Below are positions 1-7,029 of a stretch of DNA of 10,967 bases, one piece after another; the stretch's first letter is position 1, and every line of letters begins with the position of its first letter. Source of the stretch: an uncultured Actinomycetes bacterium (GTDB lineage Bacteria > Actinomycetota > Actinomycetes > Nanopelagicales > Nanopelagicaceae); the NCBI GenBank assembly GCA_903907665.1, contig CAIVOW010000092.1, forward strand, positions 1 through 10,967. Direction: 5' to 3'. The notes under the pieces are model-generated. The model worked only from the letters and a program-made list of their open reading frames with translations, was not told the DNA's origin and did no database searches. The translations under genes were made by a program, and so were the position numbers.

Positions 1-1341
1 TCTGTGATGCGAGCATCTGTAATGACTGCTGCTCTTCTTTTTGCACGCGCTCGAGGCGCCAAAGCAGGCGGATTGCCAGCACTGGGGTTAGCAATAACAG
101 TGCTTATCTTGATTGATCCCTTCCAATCAGTTGATCCCGGTTTCGCATTATCCGTAGGCGCCACAGCAGGAATTTTGGTCCTTGTTCCTCTTCTTACCGC
201 ACGAAATATTCCTGAACCAATAGCTATTCCACTTGCTGCCACTATTTTTTGTACTCCAATAATCATCGCGATTTCTGGACAATTCTCATTAGTTTCCATT
301 CCGGCCAACCTTCTAGTTTCTGCCGCAGTGGCGCCCATAACTGTCGCAGGCTTTATCGCCTCGCTACTTTCCCCAATATTTCCTAGTTTTTCTTTCCTAA
401 TAGTTGCCGCGGTACTTCCATTTTCTAGTTGGATTGCTTTCATTGCCCACCATGCATCTGAAATTTCAATCCTCGTGTTACCAAAAAGTTTTATGGGTGC
501 TGGCATCGCATGCTTAGCGCTCTATGGACTCTTCAAGAAGATGTGGAAAATTGGTCTCCTCGTTATTCTGATTGTGTCAATCTATTTCTATTTCCAATCC
601 ACCGCCTGGCCACATTCAAATTGGCGAATTGTAAATTGCGATGTAGGACAAGGCGATGGTGAGGTAATTAACCTTGGATATCATCAAGCAATTGTGATTG
701 ATACCGGGCCTGACCCGGTATTGATGGATCAATGTCTAAAGTCACTTCGGATAATTACAATTCCGCTGCTTGTTCTGACACATAGCCATGCAGACCACAT
801 CGCTGGCCTTTCAGGTGTGTTGAAAGGCAGGGCGGTTGGACAAATTTGGAGGACTGCAACGCAGGGTCAGCACTTTGAGTTTAAAGCTCCTGTTGGTCAA
901 GTTGATATTAGAGTTTTATGGCCGAAGGATCCACAAGCAAGATTTGAAGTTAATCCGGGTGATGGTTCTGCAGTAAATAACACGAGTATTGCTCTGCTCA
1001 TTGATATTGCTGGTTTAACCTTTTTTACTGGGGGAGATGTTGAACCACCAGCTCAACAAGCGATTTTGGAAAGTGGCTTAGTTCATCGAGTAGATATTAT
1101 GAAAATTTCCCACCACGGATCGGCTTATCAATATTTGCCATTACTCGATGCCCTGCATCCCACAGTGGCCTTCATAAGTGTGGGCAAAGGAAATACTTAT
1201 GGGCATCCCGCGCTTTCGACACTCACAGTCCTACGTGATCGAGGGGTGGCTGTATATCGGACTGATGTAAGCGGTGCGCTGGAATATGACGCTGACAAAT
1301 CGGTTCATACCCATCGAAAAGGAGTCGTTGCCTTAGCTTGA
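1..1341 (+). CDS. comEC: ComEC/Rec2 family DNA uptake channel protein, C-terminal part (5' end outside window)
   Basis: This is the C-terminal part of the inner-membrane channel that passes single-stranded DNA into the cytoplasm during natural transformation. The frame is open to the left edge, and the first codons read as mid-protein ComEC sequence (SVMRASVMTAALLFARARGAKA, then LIDPFQSVDPGFALS, typical of the Competence domain), so the ATG/GTG codons near position 4 are not the true start. Several hydrophobic membrane segments follow up to about position 600. From about 610 comes a metallo-beta-lactamase-like domain: CDVGQGDGE, then HSHADH at 781-798 (HxHxDH metal motif), FTGGD near 1024-1038 and SHHGS near 1108. 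The metal-binding motifs look intact, consistent with a domain proposed to degrade the non-transported strand. Full-length family members are about 700-800 residues, and 446 codons are present here. In other Actinobacteria comEC precedes holA, as here, apart from one inserted gene. Confidence 0.95.
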   Translation, partial: SVMRASVMTAALLFARARGAKAGGLPALGLAITVLILIDPFQSVDPGFALSVGATAGILVLVPLLTARNIPEPIAIPLAATIFCTPIIIAISGQFSLVSIPANLLVSAAVAPITVAGFIASLLSPIFPSFSFLIVAAVLPFSSWIAFIAHHASEISILVLPKSFMGAGIACLALYGLFKKMWKIGLLVILIVSIYFYFQSTAWPHSNWRIVNCDVGQGDGEVINLGYHQAIVIDTGPDPVLMDQCLKSLRIITIPLLVLTHSHADHIAGLSGVLKGRAVGQIWRTATQGQHFEFKAPVGQVDIRVLWPKDPQARFEVNPGDGSAVNNTSIALLIDIAGLTFFTGGDVEPPAQQAILESGLVHRVDIMKISHHGSAYQYLPLLDALHPTVAFISVGKGNTYGHPALSTLTVLRDRGVAVYRTDVSGALEYDADKSVHTHRKGVVALA

Positions 1342-1365
1342 GTTGGATTAGCTTCGGCGTATCCT
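1338..1365 (+). promoter_or_regulatory. Candidate leaderless promoter of the HNH-like gene
   Basis: A -35-like TTGAGT (1338-1343) and a -10-like TATCCT (1360-1365) are separated by 16 bases. The -10 lies 6 bases before the ATG at 1372, so transcription would begin at or next to the start codon. No Shine-Dalgarno sequence is visible. The -35 hexamer contains the comEC stop codon TGA. Inferred from spacing and consensus only. Confidence 0.45.
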
Positions 1366-1371
1366 CTGCAT

Positions 1372-1872
1372 ATGCGCCTGCGAGTTTTGTGGACATCACT
1401 TCTGCTGACTGCTGTTATTGCTTCTCCGATTTCGCCTGCATCAGCAACAACGTGGACACTTCCCATTCACTCGGCGACACCAGGTGCGATTGACCCTATC
1501 GTTACTCAAGAAAATATTGGCTCAACAATCTGTGTCGTCGGATATACAAAAACAGTGCGCCCACCTGTTAGCTATACCAATGCCTTGAAGTCCCAGCAAT
1601 TGCGAACCACCTACGCGAGGTATGGAACGACTGATCGGACGCTCTTTGAAGAGGATCATCTCATTCCACTTGCTGTTGGGGGTGCACCACGCGATGCACG
1701 AAATCTATGGCCTGAGCCATGGAGTGGTTCACTCGGCGCGCGCAAGAAGGATGTCTTGGAATTAAAGATGCACTTGATGGTTTGTGCTCAACAAATTACT
1801 TTAAAAGCATCCCAAGCTGTCTTTGCTACAAATTGGTATCTGGGTTATTTGAAGTACGTAGTCGGCAAGTAG
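1372..1872 (+). CDS. Secreted HNH endonuclease-like protein
   Basis: The 166-residue product has a clear N-terminal signal peptide: positive start (MRLR), hydrophobic core and an ASA cleavage site near residues 23-25. It is therefore predicted to be exported. The mature part resembles small secreted bacterial HNH-type proteins. It has VGYTKTVRPP near residues 56-65, EEDHLIPLAVGG at 93-104 with the D95-H96 pair, NLWPEP from N111, and KKDVLELKMHLMVC at 125-138. H96, N111 and possibly H134 are candidate His-Me-finger catalytic or metal residues. C54 and C138 could form a disulfide, which fits export. It sits between comEC and holA, which are normally neighbours in Actinobacteria. It may act on extracellular DNA, perhaps with ComEC, but that is inference. 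The fold assignment rests on motif recognition; nuclease activity is not proven. Confidence 0.75.
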   Translation: MRLRVLWTSLLLTAVIASPISPASATTWTLPIHSATPGAIDPIVTQENIGSTICVVGYTKTVRPPVSYTNALKSQQLRTTYARYGTTDRTLFEEDHLIPLAVGGAPRDARNLWPEPWSGSLGARKKDVLELKMHLMVCAQQITLKASQAVFATNWYLGYLKYVVGK

Positions 1873-1875
1873 TAT
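1849..1875 (+). promoter_or_regulatory. Candidate leaderless promoter of holA
   Basis: TAGTAT (1870-1875) lies exactly 6 bases before the holA ATG at 1882, with a weak -35-like TTGAAG at 1849-1854 (15-base spacer). The first three bases of the -10 are the TAG stop codon of the upstream gene. No Shine-Dalgarno sequence precedes holA, so a leaderless transcript is plausible. Not experimentally supported. Confidence 0.45.
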
Positions 1876-1881
1876 TCCGAT

Positions 1882-2829
1882 ATGGCACTCACTCTTATAC
1901 AAGGCTCGGAGTCCGTGCTTGCAGATCGTGCTATCTCTGAAATTATCGAAGCGTCAGTCGGCGCCGTTGTTAGCCAATTAGATTCCAATGAAATTGAGCT
2001 AGGGACCATTACGGATTCTCTCGCCCCATCTTTGTTTGGAGATGCACGAATTGTTGTAATTCGAGAAATTCAGGAGCTTACTCAAGAGGAGTCGGAAGAG
2101 GTTTCCTCCTATCTTGAAAATTCAGATGAAGGTGTGCATTTAGTTTTATGGCATAAAGGGGGAGTAAAGGGAAAAGCTCTTCTAGATAAGATAAAGAAAG
2201 CTAACCCCACCTTGGTATCAGCCGAAGCAATAAAAAAAGATGGCGATAAAGTAGAATTTGTTCGGGCAGAATTTGCGCGAAGTGGAAGAAAAATTTCTGC
2301 AGGTGCAATCACCGCACTTATAGATGCGCTCGGAAGTGATATGCGCGAACTGGCAGGAGCGTGCTCACAACTCTCGGCCGATGTGGAAGCCAGCAAAACT
2401 ATTGATGAGAAAGATGTTGAGAAATTCCAACAAGGACGGGTAGAGACAACTGGTTTTGACGTTGCCGATGCGGTTCTCGAGGGAAAAGTAGAAGCTGCGT
2501 TGGTTTCATTGAGACAGGCACTTGCCACCGGGGTGGATCCAGTCCTTATCGTTTCAGCACTTGCATCCTCAATCCGCACCATGGCAAAGGTTTCATCGCT
2601 GCCCAGAAATTCAAATTCATACCAAGCCGCTTCTTCCCTTGGCCTTCCACCATGGCAAATTGATAAGGCCAGACGTCAACTAGCTGGTTGGAGCCCAACA
2701 ACGTTGAGTAGCGCTGTGATTTCGCTGGCAGAGTGCGATTCCGACATTAAGGGAGCTTCGGCAGACCCAATCTATGCTTTAGAGCGCACCATCCTTGCGA
2801 TTTCACGCTCACATTCGGCTTCAATTTGA
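1882..2829 (+). CDS. holA: DNA polymerase III subunit delta
   Basis: The 315-residue protein is the delta subunit of the clamp loader, which opens the beta sliding clamp and loads it on primed DNA. The N-terminus (MALTLIQGSESVLADRAI) matches the family's opening strand and helix. The segment LAPSLFGDARIVVIREIQEL corresponds to the conserved 'slF...rrlvvv' block. The middle has the SGRKISAGAITALIDALGSDMRELAGACSQL region, and the C-terminal collar part has LGLPPWQIDKARRQLAGWSP. Delta subunits have an ATPase-like fold but lack a working P-loop, and none is seen here. Length is normal for the family (about 320-340). It starts 9 bases after the nuclease-like gene. The neighbouring comEC and rpsT match the actinobacterial arrangement, which supports the call. 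Confidence 0.93.
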   Translation: MALTLIQGSESVLADRAISEIIEASVGAVVSQLDSNEIELGTITDSLAPSLFGDARIVVIREIQELTQEESEEVSSYLENSDEGVHLVLWHKGGVKGKALLDKIKKANPTLVSAEAIKKDGDKVEFVRAEFARSGRKISAGAITALIDALGSDMRELAGACSQLSADVEASKTIDEKDVEKFQQGRVETTGFDVADAVLEGKVEAALVSLRQALATGVDPVLIVSALASSIRTMAKVSSLPRNSNSYQAASSLGLPPWQIDKARRQLAGWSPTTLSSAVISLAECDSDIKGASADPIYALERTILAISRSHSASI

Positions 2830-2855
2830 GCACGCTCCCGCTTGGCTGATAACCT
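2826..2855 (+). promoter_or_regulatory. Candidate rpsT promoter
   Basis: TTGAGC (2826-2831) and TAACCT (2850-2855), separated by 18 bases, form a plausible promoter giving a leader of about 45 bases before rpsT. The -35 overlaps the holA stop codon TGA (2827-2829). An alternative -10-like TAGCAT at 2871-2876 lacks a well-spaced -35. Weak consensus evidence. Confidence 0.35.
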
Positions 2856-2860
2856 ACGGC

Positions 2861-2891
2861 CTGCATCATTTAGCATATCCGCATCATTCAG
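2861..2891 (+). repeat. Short direct repeat in the rpsT leader
   Basis: Two 13-base copies, CTGCATCATTTAG (2861-2873) and CCGCATCATTCAG (2879-2891), match at 11 of 13 positions with an identical GCATCATT core, and lie 18 bases apart start to start. They sit between the candidate promoter and the ribosome binding site of rpsT. They could be an operator or part of a leader RNA, or chance. Confidence 0.4.
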
Positions 2892-2896
2892 TTTTT

Positions 2897-2902
2897 AAGG
2901 GG
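2897..2902 (+). promoter_or_regulatory. Ribosome binding site of rpsT
   Basis: AAGGGG lies 5 bases before the GTG at 2908. It fixes the start of rpsT on a GTG codon. It is among the few recognisable Shine-Dalgarno sequences in the window and fits a highly translated ribosomal gene. Confidence 0.65.
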
Positions 2903-2907
2903 TCTCA

Positions 2908-3177
2908 GTGGCAAACATCAAGTCGCAGATTAAGCGTATTCGCACCAACAATAAGGCGCAGGCACGTAACAAGGGCGAGCGTTCTTCAATCAAGACTGCG
3001 ATTCGCCGTTTCCGCGATGCTGTTGCATCTGGTGATACATCGAAGATCAACGTTGAGCTTGTTGCAGCATCTAAGAAGTTGGATGAAGCAGTGTCAAAGG
3101 GTGTTCTTCACTCAAACAACGCAGCGAACAAGAAGTCAGCTCTGGCTAAAGCAGCCAACGCAGCTGGCAAGCGCTAA
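2908..3177 (+). CDS. rpsT: 30S ribosomal protein S20
   Basis: The 89-residue basic protein binds 16S rRNA early in small-subunit assembly. It shows the S20 signature throughout: [21 protein letters not shown] at the N-terminus, then [13 protein letters not shown], then the C-terminal block [21 protein letters not shown]. The length is standard (85-90). The start is a GTG at 2908, supported by the upstream AAGGGG and by the family's MANIKSQ N-terminus. It lies 78 bases after holA and 66 bases before lepA, so it probably has its own promoter. As I recall, rpsT in mycobacteria runs opposite to holA; here the two run in the same direction. Codon use is more GC-ending and uniform (AAG, CGC, AAC) than in the neighbours, as expected for a highly expressed gene. 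Confidence 0.98.
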   Translation: MANIKSQIKRIRTNNKAQARNKGERSSIKTAIRRFRDAVASGDTSKINVELVAASKKLDEAVSKGVLHSNNAANKKSALAKAANAAGKR

Positions 3178-3243
3178 ATTCATTTCCCGATTCTTGTCCC
3201 GACTTTTTTACTAGACAACACAATCTTAAGAGGCCAGCGATAA

Positions 3244-5115
3244 ATGCCTGCGATTGAACTCTCGAAGGCTCCGCAGCCATCATTTACCGATCCTGGGCAG
3301 ATTCGCAATTTCTGCATCATTGCCCACATCGATCACGGTAAATCAACTCTTGCCGATCGACTGCTTCAAATTACAGCGGTTGTTGATTCACGTAATATGC
3401 GTGCGCAATATCTAGATCGCATGGATATCGAACGTGAACGTGGCATAACAATTAAGTCTCAAGCCGTTCGTTTACCGTGGCGCTCTGCCTACGATAATCA
3501 GGAATACATCCTCAATATGATCGATACGCCGGGTCACGTTGACTTTACGTATGAGGTTTCAAGATCACTTGCTGCTTGCGAAGGCGCGGTTCTCCTCGTT
3601 GATTGCGCGCAAGGCATCGAAGCGCAGACCCTAGCCAACCTTTATTTAGCGATGGAAAATAACCTCACCATTATTCCCGTTCTCAACAAAATCGACTTAC
3701 CTGCTGCTCAACCTGAAAAATTCGCCGAAGAGCTTGCAAAACTTATTGGGTGTCAACCAGAAGATTGCTTACGAGTATCTGGAAAAACAGGTGATGGAGT
3801 AGAAGTACTGCTTAATGAAATTGTGAAACAAATTCCTGCACCTGTCGGGGATCCACTTGCTCCCGCTCGCGCTCTTATTTTTGACTCGGTTTATGATTCT
3901 TATCGCGGCGTTGTGACGTACGTGCGTGTGGTCGATGGCCACCTTTCCACTCGCGATCAAATTCAAATGATGTCCACCGGCGTGCGACATGAGATGTTAG
4001 AAGTCGGAGTTATTTCTCCTGAGCCAGTTCCAAGTAAAGGACTTGGTGTTGGTGAAGTGGGATATTTGATTACTGGTGTGAAAGATGTTCGCCAGTCTCG
4101 CGTAGGCGATACGGTAACTAACTATCACAAACCGGCCACCCAGCAACTGGCAGGATATAAAGATCCCCGCCCAATGGTCTATTCCGGACTCTTCCCACTT
4201 GAAGGTTCAGATTATCCGCTGCTCCGCGAAGCTCTAGATAAATTACAGCTCAACGATGCGGCACTTGTTTACGAACCTGAATCATCTGCTGCTCTTGGTT
4301 TTGGTTTCCGTTGTGGCTTTCTTGGACTTTTACATATGGAAATCGTACGTGAGCGCCTAGAACGTGAAGCCGGTCTCTCACTTATCTCAACAGCCCCTTC
4401 CGTGGTTTATCTGGTAACCGATGGAGATGGCAAAGAATTAGTTGTTACCAATCCAAGTGAATTTCCTGAAGGAAAAATCATGGAAGTAAAGGAGCCAATT
4501 GTTCGTGCAACAATTTTGGCTCCAAGTGAATTTATTGGAACCATAATGGAGCTTTGCCAACAACGCCGTGGCACGCTGCTGGGCATGGATTATTTGTCAG
4601 AAGATCGAGTTGAAATTCGCTATACATTGCCACTTGCTGAAATCGTCTTTGACTTCTTTGATCAACTTAAATCCCGTACTCGCGGATATGCCTCTCTAGA
4701 TTATGAGCCTATTGGTGAGGAAGCCGGAGATTTGGTCAAGGTCGATATCTTGCTGCAGAGTGAAAAAGTTGATGCCTTCAGCGCGATAGTTCATCGTGAT
4801 AAAGCGTATGCATACGGCATGTCTATGACAGTTAAGTTGCGCGAACTTATTCCAAGGCAGCAGTTTGAGGTACCTATCCAAGCGGCCATCGGTGGCAAGA
4901 TTATTGCTCGCGAAACCATTCGCGCGATTCGTAAAGACGTTTTGGCTAAGTGTTACGGTGGAGATATTTCCCGTAAGCGCAAACTCTTGGAGAAGCAAAA
5001 AGAGGGTAAAAAGCGCATGAAGATGGTGGGACGTGTTGAAGTTCCACAAGAAGCATTTATCGCTGCACTCTCAACTGGTGAAGAGAGCGCAGACGACAAG
5101 GATAAGAAGAAATAG
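3244..5115 (+). CDS. lepA: Elongation factor 4 (translation GTPase LepA)
   Basis: The 623-residue protein is a ribosome-associated GTPase of the EF-G type, implicated in translation fidelity under stress and in 30S biogenesis. The GTPase domain has AHIDHGKST at residues 27-35 (G1), RERGITIK around 64-71 (switch I, G2), DTPGHVDF at 94-101 (G3, with the catalytic-type H98) and NKID at 148-151 (G4). The later part has the LepA-specific [19 protein letters not shown] block and the family's C-terminal domain with [23 protein letters not shown], which separates LepA from EF-G. Length is slightly above the usual 600 because of a short N-terminal extension and a Lys/Asp-rich tail, as seen in Actinobacteria. 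An AAGAGG at 3228-3233 precedes the ATG by 10 bases. The gene is followed two bases later by hemW, so the two are probably co-transcribed and translationally coupled. Confidence 0.98.
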   Translation: MPAIELSKAPQPSFTDPGQIRNFCIIAHIDHGKSTLADRLLQITAVVDSRNMRAQYLDRMDIERERGITIKSQAVRLPWRSAYDNQEYILNMIDTPGHVDFTYEVSRSLAACEGAVLLVDCAQGIEAQTLANLYLAMENNLTIIPVLNKIDLPAAQPEKFAEELAKLIGCQPEDCLRVSGKTGDGVEVLLNEIVKQIPAPVGDPLAPARALIFDSVYDSYRGVVTYVRVVDGHLSTRDQIQMMSTGVRHEMLEVGVISPEPVPSKGLGVGEVGYLITGVKDVRQSRVGDTVTNYHKPATQQLAGYKDPRPMVYSGLFPLEGSDYPLLREALDKLQLNDAALVYEPESSAALGFGFRCGFLGLLHMEIVRERLEREAGLSLISTAPSVVYLVTDGDGKELVVTNPSEFPEGKIMEVKEPIVRATILAPSEFIGTIMELCQQRRGTLLGMDYLSEDRVEIRYTLPLAEIVFDFFDQLKSRTRGYASLDYEPIGEEAGDLVKVDILLQSEKVDAFSAIVHRDKAYAYGMSMTVKLRELIPRQQFEVPIQAAIGGKIIARETIRAIRKDVLAKCYGGDISRKRKLLEKQKEGKKRMKMVGRVEVPQEAFIAALSTGEESADDKDKKK

Positions 5116-5117
5116 TT

Positions 5118-6275
5118 ATGGCAACGCGCGCAGATCATCTCGCGTTTTATATCCATATTCCTTATTGCGTAAAGCGGTGCGGCTATTGTGATTTCAATAC
5201 TTATACTCCGGCCGAGCTTCAAATCCAATCTTCACTTGAAATTATCTCCCACGATTACATAGATATTCTTATTCAGGAGATAGCCAAGTCGGCAGAGGTT
5301 TCACGGGCAAAATTTGTACCCAGTATTTTCTTTGGCGGTGGTACTCCGACACTTATGCAGCCTAGTGATTTAGGCCGCGTGATTGCGGCTATTAAAGAAA
5401 AATATACTTTGACCGCGGATTGTGAAATCACAATTGAAGCTAATCCCGATACCGTAAATCCAGAAATGCTTGCTGAACTATTAGCGGTCGGATTTAATCG
5501 AATCTCTTTGGGAATGCAATCAGCAGTTCCACATGTGTTAGCCGTTCTAGATCGAACGCATAATCCTGAGAACGTCGAGAAGGCTGTCCTGGCGGCTAGA
5601 GCGGCAGGATTTAAAGAAATCAGCGTTGATTTAATTTATGGAACGCCAAGTGAGTCCATGGAAGATTGGGAAAAAACGGTTGATACCGCATTAGCTCTTC
5701 CGATAACTCATATTTCTGCCTACGCCCTGATTGTTGAAGAGGGAACGAAGCTAGCTGCGCAGGTACGTCGCGGTGAGATTGTTATGCCTGATGATGATCA
5801 AAGCGCCGATAAATACATTCTTGCTGATAACAAATTTCGCGCGGCAGGTATGGATTGGTATGAGCTCAGCAACTGGTCCAAGCCTGGCTCAGAATGTAAA
5901 CATAATCTTTATTACTGGCATGGCGAAAATTGGTGGGGAGCTGGACCGGGCGCGCACTCTCACATTGATGGCCGCCGCTGGTGGAATGTGAAACATCCTT
6001 CTGCTTACAAAGAAAAGATGTTAAAAAATGCTGATCCAACCCACGAGAGTGAAAATCTCACAGATGTCGAACGTGAAGAAGAGCGAATGCTCCTAAACAT
6101 CCGGCTTCCTCAAGGCATCAAACTTGCCTCAATATCTTCTGATCACCGCGTAAAACTGGAGCCATTCTTGAGTGATGGCCACTTATCTGCGGCTCACTGG
6201 GAGCGAGGCATTATCTCTCTCACTCAATCTGGGCGCTTACTAGCTGACCGCATCGTGCGTGACGCGCTGGCTTAA
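5118..6275 (+). CDS. hemW: Radical SAM heme chaperone HemW (formerly annotated as coproporphyrinogen III oxidase-like)
   Basis: The 385-residue protein is predicted to carry a [4Fe-4S] cluster and deliver heme to acceptor proteins. The radical SAM motif is YIHIPYCVKRCGYCDF, with CxxxCxxC cysteines C17, C21 and C24. True HemN oxidases carry a fourth cysteine two residues on (CxxxCxxCxC), which is absent here (CDF). Further motifs are FFGGGTPTLM (SAM-binding GGGTP), IEANPDT and RISLGMQS. The HNxxYW motif described as HemW-specific and linked to heme binding is present as HNLYYW at 262-267, followed by the WWGAGPGAHSHI block. The C-terminal HemN_C region is present. Length is normal (about 380-400). 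It follows lepA by two bases, with no obvious own promoter or ribosome binding site, so translation is probably coupled to lepA. Confidence 0.95.
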   Translation: MATRADHLAFYIHIPYCVKRCGYCDFNTYTPAELQIQSSLEIISHDYIDILIQEIAKSAEVSRAKFVPSIFFGGGTPTLMQPSDLGRVIAAIKEKYTLTADCEITIEANPDTVNPEMLAELLAVGFNRISLGMQSAVPHVLAVLDRTHNPENVEKAVLAARAAGFKEISVDLIYGTPSESMEDWEKTVDTALALPITHISAYALIVEEGTKLAAQVRRGEIVMPDDDQSADKYILADNKFRAAGMDWYELSNWSKPGSECKHNLYYWHGENWWGAGPGAHSHIDGRRWWNVKHPSAYKEKMLKNADPTHESENLTDVEREEERMLLNIRLPQGIKLASISSDHRVKLEPFLSDGHLSAAHWERGIISLTQSGRLLADRIVRDALA

Positions 6276-6298
6276 CGCCGGCTGAACGCTGATATAAA
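6272..6298 (+). promoter_or_regulatory. Candidate hrcA promoter
   Basis: TATAAA (6293-6298) is a good -10 match, 11 bases before the hrcA ATG at 6310, with a weak -35-like TTAACG (6272-6277, 15-base spacer) that overlaps the hemW stop codon TAA (6273-6275). The leader would be only about 3-6 bases. No Shine-Dalgarno sequence is visible, and no CIRCE inverted repeat is seen here. Confidence 0.4.
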
Positions 6299-6309
6299 CT
6301 TATTCAACT

Positions 6310-7029
6310 ATGCAAGATCGCCAATTAGATGTCCTACGAGCAATCGTTGAGGAATATGTCGCTACTGAAGAGCCAGTGGGCTCAAAAGTCATTGCTGCGC
6401 GCCATCAATTAGGTGTATCTCCGGCCACGATTCGCAATGAGATGGCGGCGCTTGAAGATCAAGGTTTAATTACACAACCTCATACAAGTGCGGGGCGAAT
6501 TCCAACTAATACTGGATACCGGTTATTTGTAGATAAAATTGAAGAAGTTAAGCCGCTATCAGTTCCGGAACGACGTGCGATTGAAAACTTTCTAGCTAAC
6601 GCTAATGACGCTGATGATATGGAAGAACTTCTACAGCGCACAGTTCGACTACTTGCCCAGGTAACAAATCAAGTTGCGATGATTCGCCTGCCTCACCAGG
6701 ATCGTGTCGTAGTTGCGGGAACTGCTAATTTGGCGCTATCTATTCACGATAACGCCGCTGCTCTGCATCCCATCCTTGAGTCGTTGGAGGAACAAGTGGT
6801 TCTTCTAAAGCTACTTTCAAATGCTGAAGGTTTGCTTAATGTCAGAATTGGTGATGAACATCCAGAACAAGGATTGCAATCTACAAGTTCGGTGAGCATG
6901 AGTTATGGACAATATGGCGAAGGCGCAATTGGAATTCTGGGACCAACGCGGATGGATTACGCAGGCGGAATGGCAGCCGTTAACGCGGTTGCTCAATACA
7001 TCGGACGTTTCATTTCGGAAGGTAATTAA
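6310..7029 (+). CDS. hrcA: Heat-inducible transcription repressor HrcA, internally shortened
   Basis: HrcA represses chaperone genes by binding the CIRCE operator. The N-terminal winged helix is intact: residues 1-75 include [32 protein letters not shown] and the family signature [10 protein letters not shown] followed by GYRLFVD. The linker helix ends at [15 protein letters not shown] (residues 114-128). The conserved C-terminal half then resumes immediately with VVVAGTANL (from V133), [58 protein letters not shown]. The protein has 239 residues against about 340 in typical actinobacterial HrcA. Roughly 100 residues between the linker and the AGTANL block are missing with the frame kept. By comparison with the known three-domain structure, this removes the inserted dimerisation domain and part of the GAF-like domain. 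The stop overlaps the dnaJ start by one base. HrcA identity is secure; whether it still represses CIRCE is uncertain. Confidence 0.93.
   Translation: MQDRQLDVLRAIVEEYVATEEPVGSKVIAARHQLGVSPATIRNEMAALEDQGLITQPHTSAGRIPTNTGYRLFVDKIEEVKPLSVPERRAIENFLANANDADDMEELLQRTVRLLAQVTNQVAMIRLPHQDRVVVAGTANLALSIHDNAAALHPILESLEEQVVLLKLLSNAEGLLNVRIGDEHPEQGLQSTSSVSMSYGQYGEGAIGILGPTRMDYAGGMAAVNAVAQYIGRFISEGN

Noticed and set aside
2109..2582. A 157-codon open frame on the minus strand across holA
   Set aside because: Its translation is Ser/Ala/Thr-rich with no family resemblance, and it lies antisense to a well-supported holA. It is a codon-bias shadow.
2795..3214. A 139-codon plus-strand frame covering rpsT
   Set aside because: It is out of frame with a textbook S20 protein and has low-complexity content. 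The rpsT frame has a ribosome binding site and full homology.
3194..3218. Possible rpsT terminator: TTGTC and GACAA flanking a run of six T
   Set aside because: The stem is only five pairs with a loop of about 15 bases that contains the T run, which does not fit an intrinsic terminator. No stable GC-rich hairpin precedes the T run.
6276..6290. GCCGGC palindrome before hrcA, considered as a repressor site
   Set aside because: It is six bases long, does not resemble CIRCE and is expected by chance.
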